Of a DNA stretch of 64,000 nt, positions 47,984-57,236 are shown one piece after another. Position 1 is the first letter of the stretch. Each line of letters opens with the position of its first letter. The DNA comes from CAVRAZ01 sp963719135 (GTDB lineage Bacteria > Pseudomonadota > Gammaproteobacteria > DSM-19610). Both the position numbers and the translations under genes were made by a program. Below the pieces are notes generated by a model that was given only the letters and a program-made list of their open reading frames with translations, ran no database searches and was not told the DNA's origin. The stretch covers positions 24,645 to 88,644 of the forward strand of contig CAVRAZ010000010.1 in assembly GCA_963719135.1 (NCBI GenBank). The letters run 5' to 3'.

Positions 47984-49677
47984 TCAGCATTCCTCACCAG
48001 CGGTTTGCAGAGGCCAAGTCCGACGAATCGCCCGGCGCAGAGGATCACTGGCCCACGCACCGGCTTATCAAATTTGATGTAGACGTGCGTGAGTACGCGT
48101 TGCGTTCTGCTCTCGTCGCGAGGAAAGGGGGCGTAGCGCTTTGCCTTGTAAACTCCGGCGAGCGGGGCGAACGGAAGGATCTCAACATTGACAGGCTGGG
48201 GCAGGCCGATGCGTCCGCAGGCCTCACGGATAATCTGTTCAGCCGTGCGGATCGCAGTGGCCAGTTGGTCAGGATTGTGACTGCGCAGGTCGCCGGGATT
48301 TCGGTCCAGTGCGACGGGGCTCACTGATACCCACGCGCGGGACGCGTGGCACCAGGTGTCGGGGCGCAATGCATGCAGTCTGGAAATGTGGTCCACGCGT
48401 CGCAGCGAAAGTACGCCAAACTCGCCCAACCGCAATGGCAGTGCTGGCGCGTAGCTATCGTCTCCGCTGGCGCGGATGGACTCTTCCCAGCCGCGCAGGG
48501 CCCGGTACACAACTTTTTTCTCCTCCAGCCCCAGATGGCGTGGAAGGACAACGGCCACGCCTCGCAACAGCCCGTCCGCATAGTGGTGACCAACGAAGGG
48601 CAGGGGCACGATCGCGACGTGCGGGCTCCGCGATGGGGCACCGTTCGCTTGGTGTCCGGTCAAAATCTCCGACATTGGACCTACTGTATGGGCGAAGAGA
48701 GCGCCGCGTACCGCCCGCGCCACATCCGGTCCGCGGGTGGCGGGCAGTAGCGGTCCGGAACACTGCTCCAGGACCAGCCAGTCTTCGCCAAAAACCGTTT
48801 CGGACACGGCAGGCGCGGGTTCGGCGTGAGGGGCGTAGTCCTGGAATGCCTTTGGCATAATGCGTGGTTCGGTCTCCCGATGGAGTGCGAAGGCCGTTTC
48901 CAGCCGACGTAATTGCCCGGCCTGCACTACCCGCAAACGCATGGGACCGTTGTCGACGGGCAGATAATTGGTGGGAAGCGCTTCACGTATCACTCGCAGG
49001 CTGACGAGCGAGGAGGAATGCCCCAGGCGAACGAGGCGCGCTGCCAGCCGATCAAGCGCTTCGGAATATTTGGCCGACTCCACATGCGGCCAGACAAACT
49101 GAACCACATCGCTCTCCGGCGTCACTCCCGGAAATCTGCGTGGCTGCCGCACCCGCCGGTCCGGCAGCAGGGCTGCCGCGCGAGCGTAATCGCCCTTGCC
49201 GATTTTCGACGGGATCTCGATTCTTGTTGCCACGGCAGCACGCAGTTTTTCGCGAGCACTCTCTGCTTTCGCTTGCGCCTTTTGTAGCGACTTTTCCAAT
49301 TTGGCTCGCTGTTTCGGGTCGTGGACTGCTGAGGCTTCCCATTGCCGACGTTGCTCCAGGAGCGCGGCGTCTGCGTCAGCGAGCAGGCTCTCCTGCCTGT
49401 TAAAGTCGCCGATTACGGTGATGTCGTTCACCGGTACAAAGCTGGCATAGTCGTCCCGGGGGAATGCCGCGCTGGCTGATAGTTCGGGTGGTCCCAGCGA
49501 CTCCAGCCACTCCAAGGCGCTGCGCTCGGCTTGATCCAGCTGATCAGTATCAAAGTGAGTGGCGACCAGCGCGGAGAAAAGGCGCGCCGGGTGGGGCGGC
49601 CACTCGGGGGAATGCCTGTCGTTGAAACTCGATGCAACATAACGCCCGGTAAGAAAGCGTAACTCCAGAGCAAACAT
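47980..49677 (-). CDS. Type I-G CRISPR-associated protein Csb2 (Cas5-Cas6-like)
   Basis: 565 residues, MFALELRFLTGRYVASSFND opening, PPHPARLFSALVATH and the late SRAWVSVSPVALDRNPG and FVGLGLCKPL segments fit the GSU0054/Csb2 family. In type I-G effectors this protein combines crRNA processing (Cas6-like, C-terminal) and 5' handle binding (Cas5-like). It shares one base with csb1 and overlaps cas3 by 4 bp, so the operon is tightly coupled. The frame appears intact. Function here is doubtful because both neighbours are broken. Confidence 0.82.
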   Translation of the reverse strand: MFALELRFLTGRYVASSFNDRHSPEWPPHPARLFSALVATHFDTDQLDQAERSALEWLESLGPPELSASAAFPRDDYASFVPVNDITVIGDFNRQESLLADADAALLEQRRQWEASAVHDPKQRAKLEKSLQKAQAKAESAREKLRAAVATRIEIPSKIGKGDYARAAALLPDRRVRQPRRFPGVTPESDVVQFVWPHVESAKYSEALDRLAARLVRLGHSSSLVSLRVIREALPTNYLPVDNGPMRLRVVQAGQLRRLETAFALHRETEPRIMPKAFQDYAPHAEPAPAVSETVFGEDWLVLEQCSGPLLPATRGPDVARAVRGALFAHTVGPMSEILTGHQANGAPSRSPHVAIVPLPFVGHHYADGLLRGVAVVLPRHLGLEEKKVVYRALRGWEESIRASGDDSYAPALPLRLGEFGVLSLRRVDHISRLHALRPDTWCHASRAWVSVSPVALDRNPGDLRSHNPDQLATAIRTAEQIIREACGRIGLPQPVNVEILPFAPLAGVYKAKRYAPFPRDESRTQRVLTHVYIKFDKPVRGPVILCAGRFVGLGLCKPLVRNAE

Positions 49678-50963
49678 CAGTCGACGGCCCCAATGTCACC
49701 AGCTTGCACCTGGATCCGACTCTTGCGGATTAGATCGCTAAGTTTAGGGGCGGGCGTAAGCGTTATCGGATTGGTATCCCAGCCCATGCCCAGTTGCGCA
49801 GCCATTGCCGCGGCCTCGGCCAACAGCTTCGCAGCGCCCTGCTTGCTTAGCCTGTAGCGCCTGGACTCTTGCCCGTCGCGTGACAGCAGCTCCAGTGCGC
49901 CGTCGGATTCCGGTACGAGCAACGAACGCGAGCGCAGGTCGTATCCCAGGGCTTCCTGATAGGCGAACCCGGCCAGCGCGAGGGCTGCCAAGGCGGTTCG
50001 TGCTGCGTTTTCAGCGGCGAAGCGGTGGTCCGGCGGTAGTAGTTCATTGCCATCGACATCATATTGGAAACGCAGACGACGGAGTGCGGGAAGCGAGAGG
50101 ACGGTGGTCTGTACGGCGTAATCAAAGGTGACGCCGCCACTCTTGTAGTCAAGCGTAGGCGGGATGTTTCCGTGATTGATCGTGCTCGGCTGTCCTTTGC
50201 CTTCCGCACCGGACCTGCTAAACAGCTCGGGCACCCCTTTCTTGTCCTTCTCCGCCTGTGTCTCCTCAGTGGTCCAGTCATCTTCTCCGTGCTTAGGGTA
50301 TATCGGTCCCGCTTTGCGTTCGATGCCAGCGGGATCGATCCGACTTGAGGTCTTGACGCCCGCTACTGCACCGATAGCCACGATCTCCGAGACCACGCTG
50401 CGTTGAAACTTGGCACCCAAACCACCCTTCGGTCCGGTACTGTCCCAGACGCCAAAGATTAGTGCTGTCGGACAGTACTAATACATTGCGGTTGCCTGGT
50501 CGGTGCGGGCGTCGCTAAAAGCCCTGCCGATGCCGGACTGTCGGAACAGTGTGTTATCCAGCAGGCTGTCGCGCAGCAAGGCATCGGCGATGCGATGAGG
50601 TGCCTGGAGTGCGGTGATCTTACCCAGGTCGTTAAGATCATTCTCATTGGTGAAGTCAACCTCAACCAGAGGAAAGTGACGTAGTTCGTTGCGGTGCCAC
50701 CCTTCCAGGAGCGCCTCTTCCATGCGATTGGCTTGAGAGGCGACGGAGTCAAGTAGAACACACTTAAGCTTTTTGCCGTCGACCCGGCGTTTCTCAAAGG
50801 CGTACTTGGTTTCAGCGCGCCCTTCCTTCATGTACGTCGGTGGAAAGACCTTATCACCGTTGCCGCCGGCGGGTTGTAGACGCGTAACGCGCCGGATCGC
50901 GGGGCAACCGCCGGCGATTGCCTCTTGCAGGACAGTCAGATTCAGTTCTTCCAGTTCACTCAC
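49677..50963 (-). pseudogene. Type I-G Cas7 protein Csb1 with an in-frame amber stop
   Basis: Backbone subunit of the type I-G effector. The frame is continuous from MSELEELNLTVLQEAIAGGC (50963) to IQVQAGDIGAVD (49677), 429 codons, except for one TAG at 50478-50480: TDQATAMY, stop, YCPTALIFGVWDSTGPKGGL. The sequence after the stop is typical Csb1, and both sides lie in the same frame, so this is a nonsense change, not an indel. Unless suppressed, only a 161-residue N-terminal piece is made. First gene of the operon. Confidence 0.85.
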
Positions 50964-51252
50964 GGCAACTCTCCTGTTCTTGGGTGGCTAGATTGCTTCT
51001 ATTCCTTGGTCTATTCCGCGGATATGACCGAGGCCGCGGTAAGTCCAGTACCTAGACCGTCAGACGGGGCGCAGCGATCGCGCATGGCCACAGCATGGCT
51101 TACTGAACTTAACAAATTAGGATCACAGGCTGTTTCCATCGGGGCACCATACGGGATGTCAGCGAAATGCGTCAACGCATCGCGATTGCCCCTGGCCGAT
51201 GCCCGTCAGCCATGATCAGGGCGGCCTGCGTGAGCGGCGTTCGGTGAGCCGC
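50964..51252. other. Intergenic region upstream of the cas operon
   Basis: About 290 bp between divergently arranged csb1 and the metK riboswitch promoter. It probably contains the cas promoter. I found no CRISPR repeats, no cas1/cas2/cas4 and no other gene. Confidence 0.4.
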
Positions 51253-51282
51253 TTGACACGCCGGGTCCCGCGCTCTATAAAT
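51253..51282 (+). promoter_or_regulatory. Consensus sigma70 promoter of the metK leader
   Basis: TTGACA (51253-51258), exactly 17 bp spacer, TATAAAT (51276-51282). Transcription should begin near G51289, which is the first base of the first aptamer's P1 stem. Confidence 0.85.
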
Positions 51283-51288
51283 GTCCCT

Positions 51289-51394
51289 GGCGCCGATTTG
51301 TCTCAGCTTGCGGGCGCGTAATAAATGCCGCTAAACCGAGGTCACCAGTCGACGACTGGAAACCCGCTTTGGCGCAAGCTGAGCGGGTTTTTTC
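51289..51394 (+). promoter_or_regulatory. SAM-II-like riboswitch with intrinsic terminator (first of two)
   Basis: P1 is GCGCC (51290-51294) with GGCGC (51313-51317). The loop starts GATTT and the core reads GTAATAAATGCCGCTAAACC, very like the SAM-II binding core (GUGAUAAAUGUAGCUAAA). CUC in the loop can pair with GAG in the tail (51338-51340) for the pseudoknot. A terminator follows: AAACCCGCT (51360-51368), AGCGGGTTT (51382-51390), T-run. The loop segment 51302-51312 is complementary over 11 bp to 51373-51383, an evident antiterminator. SAM binding would free the terminator and shut off transcription. Confidence 0.75.
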
Positions 51395-51404
51395 GTGCCC
51401 GACC

Positions 51405-51462
51405 ATCGCCGATTTAAGCAACAACTTGCGGGGCGATTCATAAATATCCGCTAAAGCGTTGG
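51405..51462 (+). promoter_or_regulatory. Second SAM-II/SAM-V-like aptamer in tandem
   Basis: P1 is ATCGCC (51405-51410) with GGCGAT (51432-51437), loop GATTTAAGCAACAACTTGC, core TCATAAATATCCGCTAAAGC. CAAC in the loop (51419-51422) pairs with GTTG (51458-51461) as pseudoknot P2. No terminator follows before the metK start, 58 nt downstream, so control of translation is more likely. GCCCCG/CGGGGC just before the metK ribosome site could be the switching stem. Confidence 0.7.
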
Positions 51463-51519
51463 CGCCTGTAGCCCCGGGGATCGCCTGCGTCCATTCCGTG
51501 CGGGGCCGTGGAGACAGGC

Positions 51520-51699
51520 ATGACCGACAACACTTACCTTTTCACCTCGGAGTCCGTGTCCGAGGGCCATCCCGACAAGATCGCCGACCGGATCTCGGAC
51601 GCGCTGCTGGACGACTTTCTGACCCTGGATCCGGCCGCCCGCGTCGCCTGCGAAACGCTGGTGGCGGACAACCTGGTGATCGTCGCCGGCGAGGGATGA
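51520..51699 (+). pseudogene. metK: metK 5' fragment (S-adenosylmethionine synthetase)
   Basis: MTDNTYLFTSESVSEGHPDK and VACETLVADNLVIVAGEG are the N-terminal 59 residues of MetK, with GGAG seven bases before the ATG. The frame then stops, and no other frame continues the protein (about 385 residues expected), so a rearrangement has removed the rest. The remnant keeps its promoter and riboswitches. A complete metK must exist elsewhere. Confidence 0.9.
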
Positions 51700-51788
51700 A
51701 CCCTGAAGTTTTCATGCGCCAGACTGAATGAGAAAGAACGGCGAAATCGATGAAGCTCGAGCGGCCAGCCGTGGAAACGCCGGGCGGA

Positions 51789-52631
51789 CTACCGCCACAT
51801 TGACAGATTCCGCGACAAGATGGATTCGAGTCGCGATATATCGTCGTCGAATACTGCGGTTAACCTGCGAATGGTTTCGTCCTGAACTTCCGGAACAACC
51901 GATTCGCCGGACACCTGGTTGACTTTCCTGTAGATCCCGCTCAACCCCAGTTTGCCGGCAAATTTCCAGATAAAATCCAAACCCGCTCGACGCATCATGC
52001 TTCGCGCATTCTTGCGAAGCGATTCGAGGCCGGCGTACCGGTTGACGTAGCTCCGATTGGAGCGATTGTTGAGGGCGGCGGGGAGATGATTCTGGTCTAT
52101 TCCGAGAAATCTGTATATGCGCTTCGCTGATTCAAGTTGATCGCCGACAATGTCCTCGAACAGCAGAATCAGGATCTGGTCTTTCTCAAAATACTGGAAC
52201 CATCGTTCCAGGTGTTTGGCGTAGAGGCCCTGTTCCACGTACATGGGGTTGTTCTGCAGCCCTTTCTCGAAGCTAAGGTCGTCGCCCGTCAAATGCCCGA
52301 TTCTGATTTCGTGGACGTGGTTGGACATGGCGCGCTTTATCGGGTTCCTGAGCGAGACTATCAGTTTCACAGACGGATAGTGTCGATGGATCCTTTCCGG
52401 TGCAGCCGGTTCGTGAAAATAGGAAGGAGATATCTCCCCGACGGCTGTCCGACGGCCGACGTCAGAAAACTTGTTTTCGTACCACTGAAGCCCGTGATCA
52501 TAGTGGTATGAAAAGAAATCGATTTCCTTCTGCGTGCTAAGGCCTACGTCCGGATGATCCGCGAGTATGTCGTATATCCAGGTGGACGCACATTTCTGGG
52601 CGCCGATACCAATGAATGTTGGCTTCGTCAT
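51789..52631 (-). CDS. Sulfotransferase (PAPS-dependent)
   Basis: Transfers sulfate from PAPS to a hydroxyl or amine acceptor. 280 residues. The 5'-phosphosulfate loop is FIGIGAQKCASTWIYDIL, near the N-terminus, and the 3'-phosphate segment is LIVSLRNPIKRAMSNHVHEI. FEDIVGDQLESAKRIYRFLG is typical of the heparan-type bacterial family. It is AT-richer than its neighbours, suggesting transfer. Acceptor unknown; the nearby glycosidase and sulfatase hint at sulfated glycans. Confidence 0.88.
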   Translation of the reverse strand: MTKPTFIGIGAQKCASTWIYDILADHPDVGLSTQKEIDFFSYHYDHGLQWYENKFSDVGRRTAVGEISPSYFHEPAAPERIHRHYPSVKLIVSLRNPIKRAMSNHVHEIRIGHLTGDDLSFEKGLQNNPMYVEQGLYAKHLERWFQYFEKDQILILLFEDIVGDQLESAKRIYRFLGIDQNHLPAALNNRSNRSYVNRYAGLESLRKNARSMMRRAGLDFIWKFAGKLGLSGIYRKVNQVSGESVVPEVQDETIRRLTAVFDDDISRLESILSRNLSMWR

Positions 52632-52996
52632 CTTTCGGAGGGCAATAAGTGCGCAGCGGGTTGAAGGAGGAATGGATCAGTTGCCATCCTATATTAGGCG
52701 GAGGCGCGGGGCACTTGCAACCGGCAGCGGCTGTTGGCCCGGCGCCCCGTCCGAACGTCGTTGGTATGACCTGAATTTCCGGATGTCGGGCGCATCCTCC
52801 TGATTCGCAGGCCCGGGCCCGCAAGGATCGTCGAGTCGTTACCTGGCCGGCCGACAGCCCACGCGCCGCGGCTGCCGGGGCATCTGAGTACGCTGGTCGA
52901 GGCTGCGCGCCGGGCGAGGTCCGGCCGCGTGGAAGCGGCGCTGGGGTGGTTCCAGCCCCTCCGACATGGTGGGACGGCCTTTTGACAGGCAATGAG
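52632..52996. other. Intergenic region, nothing recognised
   Basis: About 365 bp between two minus-strand genes. A long minus-strand open frame crosses it but is rich in Arg, Pro and Ala, has no family resemblance and overlaps the sulfotransferase start, so I treat it as non-coding. Confidence 0.4.
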
Positions 52997-55000
52997 CTAT
53001 CTCGAAAATGAGAGGCCAGACACGTTGCCGTCAGTCAGCAGCCCTGTGCCGTCATTGCGGCTGCTGAGTGCATTGCGGCTGGTGATCACCTGGCCGTCGA
53101 TGGTCAGATTCAGGAAGCTGATGTTGCGGATGGTGCCGCCCGCGTTGCCGTACAGGGTGCTTTGCTTATAGGGGACCCCCGCCAGTTGCACGTTCTCAAA
53201 CGTCAGACCGTCGATAAGCTTTTGCGATGCGGGATTTGGATCTCCCCAGGTATTCTTTCCCGTTGGGCCTACGTGGGTGGTGACCATGCGCAGGCTCATC
53301 AGACGCAGTAGGTTGTCCTCCTCGATCCGGATGTTGCTGAACGAGGTGTTCTGGAAAGAGGCGTTCTTCTTGAAGCCCATGGCGCTGAAGACGGCGCTGG
53401 TGCTGTGCATGTCGGACCGGTCATCCTCGTTGGCGCAGTAGTCGGTGAAGACATCGCTGTGGATCACGTCGATGTCGGAGACCTGGCTGCCCTGAGCAGT
53501 GCCGGACAGGGCCCAGGCAAACTTGAGCACGGCGCCGGCGGTCTGTTGCCAGACGACGTTGCGGCGGACGGTCTGGTTGCTGTAATAGAGCTTGATGTTG
53601 TCGTCTTCCACCTTGATGAAGTTGTCCTCCACCAGGGAGTTGTTGCCGGCGGTGATGCCGTCGTTGCGGTGGCTCCAGGCGAGCAGCTTGACGTCGCGAA
53701 TCTGAATCGGGTTGTAGCTGATGATGCAGGCCCGCAGGGGGTCGGTGATGGTGATGCCTTCGATCAGCAGGTTGCTGCCCTTGTTGCCATAGGAAAAGTC
53801 GACGGTGTGGTTGCCCCACTGGTTGTGCTCGGCGGAGGTTTCGGTCAGGTCGATGCCGGAGAGGATGCCGCGGCCGCGGATCGAGATGTTCTGCGGGTTG
53901 GACTGGGCGGACTTGAAGGTGCCGATCACGTAGGCGCCGCCGGCGATATAGACCTGGGTGTTGTTGGCGAGCGGGTACTGCTTGCCCACGGTGTGAATGC
54001 CGGGCCCGAAGTAGAGGACGCCGGGATTGCCGGCTTTGGGTACGTTGGTTTCGAGCGGATCCGCAAAGACGAACAGGGGGTGTTGAACGATGTGCTTGGT
54101 GATCGGCCCGATACCGGTGAAGGAGCCGCTGACCATCTTGTTTTCATCGATTTCCACCGAGAGCCTGGCGGGCTTGTCCAGGGTGAAGCGGCAGGTGTTG
54201 CCCTGGACGCTGGTCTGGATGTTCAGCGCCAGAGGACGGACCACGCAGGTCTGGATGGTTTTGCCGTCGAGGCGGCTGGCCTCGACGTCGACGGAGCCGC
54301 TGAAGGAGAAGGTGGTCCAGTGGTTGGCGACCTGCATGAAGTCGACGGCGCCGGCCCAGCCGGGATCGGCGTTGTTGTCGCTGCGGTAGACAAAGGAACT
54401 CTGGGTGGCGCCGTTTTGTGAGAGCCGAACGGCGAAGTGGTCGGATTTGAAGCGATCCTGAATGGCCTGGGTGGCCGGGTAGACGACCAGGGAGCCCGAG
54501 CCGGCGACGGGGGTGTTTTCGCTGACGTAGAGGCGGTGAGTGGCGGACTGCGCGGTCAGGCCGTCGTTGTCGACGGCGACGACGTAGACATCATGGCTGC
54601 CGACACTGGCATTCGCCCAATTGAAGACGTAGGGACTGGACGTATCGGCACCCAGCAGGCTGCCGTTCTCGTAAAACTTGACCTGCCGCACCGTGCCGTC
54701 GCTGTCCGATGCGCTCGCACTCAGTCGAATGCTCGTGCCCGCAACATAATCTGCGTTGTCGCCGGGAGCGTCGAGCGTGACGGATGGCTTTGATTTCGGC
54801 ACGGGCGCTGGATCGGTTCCGGCGGACGCTGGTGCCGGAGCACCGGACGTCGCTGCATTGCTGGCGGTATACATCGGACCGCCGGCAGCGCTACTGCTGC
54901 TGGAATTTTCCCCAATGCATGCACCGAGAAAGACGACGTGCAACATTACGACAAGCTTCACCGCCGTAACTGAACTTACTTTCGCAATTTGAAAACGCAT
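52997..55000 (-). CDS. Lipoprotein with Ig-like domain and right-handed beta-helix glycosidase domain (GH49/dextranase-like)
   Basis: 667 residues. The lipobox VFLGAC gives lipidated Cys28, followed by a Ser/Ala/Pro-rich linker to about residue 70. A bacterial Ig-like domain (KPSVTLDAPGDNADYVAGTS to about 160) precedes a long parallel beta-helix with YFGPGIHTVGKQYPLANNTQ, GRGILSGIDLTE and WSHRNDGITAGNNSLVEDNF. VEDDNIKLYYSN provides candidate catalytic Asp residues. The pattern fits dextranase/isopullulanase-type GH49 or a pectinase-like polysaccharide hydrolase. Surface-exposed. Substrate not determinable. Confidence 0.75.
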   Translation of the reverse strand: MRFQIAKVSSVTAVKLVVMLHVVFLGACIGENSSSSSAAGGPMYTASNAATSGAPAPASAGTDPAPVPKSKPSVTLDAPGDNADYVAGTSIRLSASASDSDGTVRQVKFYENGSLLGADTSSPYVFNWANASVGSHDVYVVAVDNDGLTAQSATHRLYVSENTPVAGSGSLVVYPATQAIQDRFKSDHFAVRLSQNGATQSSFVYRSDNNADPGWAGAVDFMQVANHWTTFSFSGSVDVEASRLDGKTIQTCVVRPLALNIQTSVQGNTCRFTLDKPARLSVEIDENKMVSGSFTGIGPITKHIVQHPLFVFADPLETNVPKAGNPGVLYFGPGIHTVGKQYPLANNTQVYIAGGAYVIGTFKSAQSNPQNISIRGRGILSGIDLTETSAEHNQWGNHTVDFSYGNKGSNLLIEGITITDPLRACIISYNPIQIRDVKLLAWSHRNDGITAGNNSLVEDNFIKVEDDNIKLYYSNQTVRRNVVWQQTAGAVLKFAWALSGTAQGSQVSDIDVIHSDVFTDYCANEDDRSDMHSTSAVFSAMGFKKNASFQNTSFSNIRIEEDNLLRLMSLRMVTTHVGPTGKNTWGDPNPASQKLIDGLTFENVQLAGVPYKQSTLYGNAGGTIRNISFLNLTIDGQVITSRNALSSRNDGTGLLTDGNVSGLSFSR

Positions 55001-55504
55001 AATGAGGATTCCGGGAAAGGTAATTCATTTAGAAGCTATCTTCGACAAGACCATTGGGGTGCTTGATGCTGTGCTTCACAAATTCCGTGGCGCGATTTGG
55101 CGACAGGGCGGGGGCGAGCGCCATTTGTGATGGCCTCCCCGGAATCCGCGGTGGTTACGTAAAGACGAAATCTGCGTTCGGTGACAGGCGCTAAAGTCGA
55201 AGGCAGGCGATCAAGAGTCAAGATTGCGCAAATGGCGGGACCAGATACCGGTGATGCGAATGCATTGCAACCGGCTATCCAGGACATCGGGCAAGCAGCG
55301 TGTCGCCGGCGCCAGATCGTATCGGGATGGAAAACTGTCCGCGTCGGGGTAGCGCATCGCTACGTGCTCTGGTTATGCGCTACGCCGCTTGACGACGACA
55401 GTCCGGTGCAAATCCGATTGGGCCGTGGGACATACCAGATGCGGGACGCTTCCAGCGTTGATGGCCGCGGTTTATGGATCATCCAGCGACGTAATGCGCC
55501 CTGA
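55001..55504. other. Intergenic region, nothing recognised
   Basis: About 500 bp between the glycosidase start and the AmrS fragment. A plus-strand frame at 55181-55504 has no recognisable domain and no ribosome site. The AT-rich bases near 55000-55040 are probably the glycosidase promoter. Confidence 0.4.
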
Positions 55505-56262
55505 TCAACGCCCTTGATCGGAGCCCGGCTCGTATTTCTTCAGCAGTATTCCATCGTCGCCGCAGCAGCCCGCCGAGCATTTCTTGACGGAATTCAGTTG
55601 GGCAAGATCCTGCGAAAGATAGGCGCTGACCGGAAGATTGCTGCTTGCGCAGTCGCAGCCTTTGTCGTCATAGACATAGACATTGGTCAATCCCGCGCTC
55701 CGGGCGTTGTCATGTGCTAGCCACATGACTTCGGATGGCGTTGGTGGCAGGTGAGCCAGCTGGTAGGCTGGAAAGAAGCGGGTGATGTGCCAAGGGCTGT
55801 CCTGGCCAAGGTGATCGCAAATCCAGCGGGCAATATGGGCCAGCTCGGTCGGATCGTCGTTCTTTCCAGGAATGATATTGGTGCGCGTCTCTACGTGCAT
55901 ACCCAGTTGCTGCGCCTTTTCGATCGAACCCAGCACCATATCGACTGACGCGACACGGCAATCGAATGGTAGAACTCGTCACTGAGACTCTTGATATCGG
56001 AGCACAGCACATCGAGTTCCGTCGCCAGCAGCGTCAAGGCCTCGTCCGTCACAAAGCTGTTGGAGACATAGACTGTGTAGAGGCCGTTCTTGCGGGCGAG
56101 TCTTGCCACGTCCAGCACATATTCCAACCAGACTGCCGGTTCGGAATAGGTGAACGCAATGCCTTCTACGCCGTGCTGAATCGCCGCCTCGATCAACGCA
56201 CCCGGTGTGACGAAGGCTGCTGTCGATTGTCCTCGTGCCAACTGGTCAAGTGCGGTCACCAT
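55505..56262 (-). pseudogene. amrS: amrS fragment (AmmeMemoRadiSam radical SAM enzyme)
   Basis: The sequence ALIEAAIQHGVEGIAFTYSE, YTVYVSNSFVTDEAL and LCSDIKSLSDEFYHSIA, then (after one missing base near 55963) MVLGSIEKAQQLGMHVETRT, NIIPGKNDD and WHITRFFPAYQL belongs to this radical SAM family. The N-terminus with the CxxxCxxC cluster is absent: homology ends at TALDQLARGQ, where the IS91 sequence begins. The gene is therefore dead. Confidence 0.85.
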
Positions 56263-57153
56263 ATGCTGTTTCTCGACGGCGTGTATGTCGAGCGACCTGA
56301 CGGCTCGCTGCGTTTTCGGTGGGTGAAAGCACCGACGAGTGCTGAACTCACTCACCTGACCCATACCCTCGCGCGGCGCGTCGGCCGTTTCCTGGAGCGG
56401 CAGGGATGGCTGGAACGGGATGCCGAAAACAGCTATCTGTCCGGGGAAGCCGTCGGCGCAGCGCCGATGGATCCGTTATTGGGTCATTCGATCACCTACC
56501 GCATCGCGGTGGGACCTCAAGCGGGCCGCAAAGTGTTGACCCTGCAAACCCTGCCGGCCTGCGATGAGCCGTTCGATGACTCGGTGGGTAAGGTAGCCGG
56601 GTTCTCGCTGCATGCCGGGGTGGCGGCGAGGGCCGACGAGCGCAAGAAGCTGGAGCGGCTGTGTCGCTATATTGCCAGGCCGGCGGTTTCTGAAAAGCGG
56701 CTGTCGCTGACGCCGAATGGAAATGTGCGTTACCAACTCAAGACCCCGTACCGTGATGGCACCACGCATGTCATCTTCGAACCCCTGGATTTTATCGCCC
56801 GGCTGGCCGCTCTGGTACCGAAGCCCCGCGTCAATCTAACCCGTTTTCATGGTGTGTTCGCACCGAACAGCGAGCATCGTGCGGCGGTGACGCCGGCCAA
56901 ACGGGGCAAGGGCAACAAGGCCAGGACAGCGGATGAAGGGCAAGACCAGGCGCCCGCCGAACGGCGGGCAGCCATGACCTGGGCGCAGCGCCTGAAACGC
57001 GTATTCGGCATCGACATCGAAACCTGCCGGGAATGCGGCGGCACGGTGAAAGTCATCGCCTGCATCGAAGATCCAGTGGTTATTGAGAAAATTCTCGCCC
57101 ATTTGCAGGGAAAAGACGCCTCGGTTCCAACGAATTTGCTGCCGGCGCCATAA
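56263..57153 (+). pseudogene. IS91-family Y2 transposase, 5' truncated
   Basis: The frame reads MLFLDGVYVERPDGSLRFRW, then LERLCRYIARPAVSEKRLSL (putative catalytic tyrosine region), TPYRDGTTHVIFEPLDFIAR, and the C-terminal zinc-binding CRECGGTVKVIACIEDPVVI. These are rolling-circle IS91-type transposase signatures. The N-terminal zinc finger and the first His of the HUH motif are missing at the junction with amrS near 56260. Its C-terminal tail resembles the remnant at 18475-18570. Confidence 0.88.
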
Positions 57154-57236
57154 TCTTTCCGCTTCCGAAGCGGTGGTCATCCACACTCATCGCGCAGGCG
57201 AATTGAGCGGGCGAACCCTGCATGAAATAATGACCC

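Noticed and set aside
41569..51252. A CRISPR array belonging to the type I-G cas genes
   Set aside because: I looked in all gaps between and beside the cas genes and found no spaced direct repeats. cas1, cas2 and cas4 are also absent.
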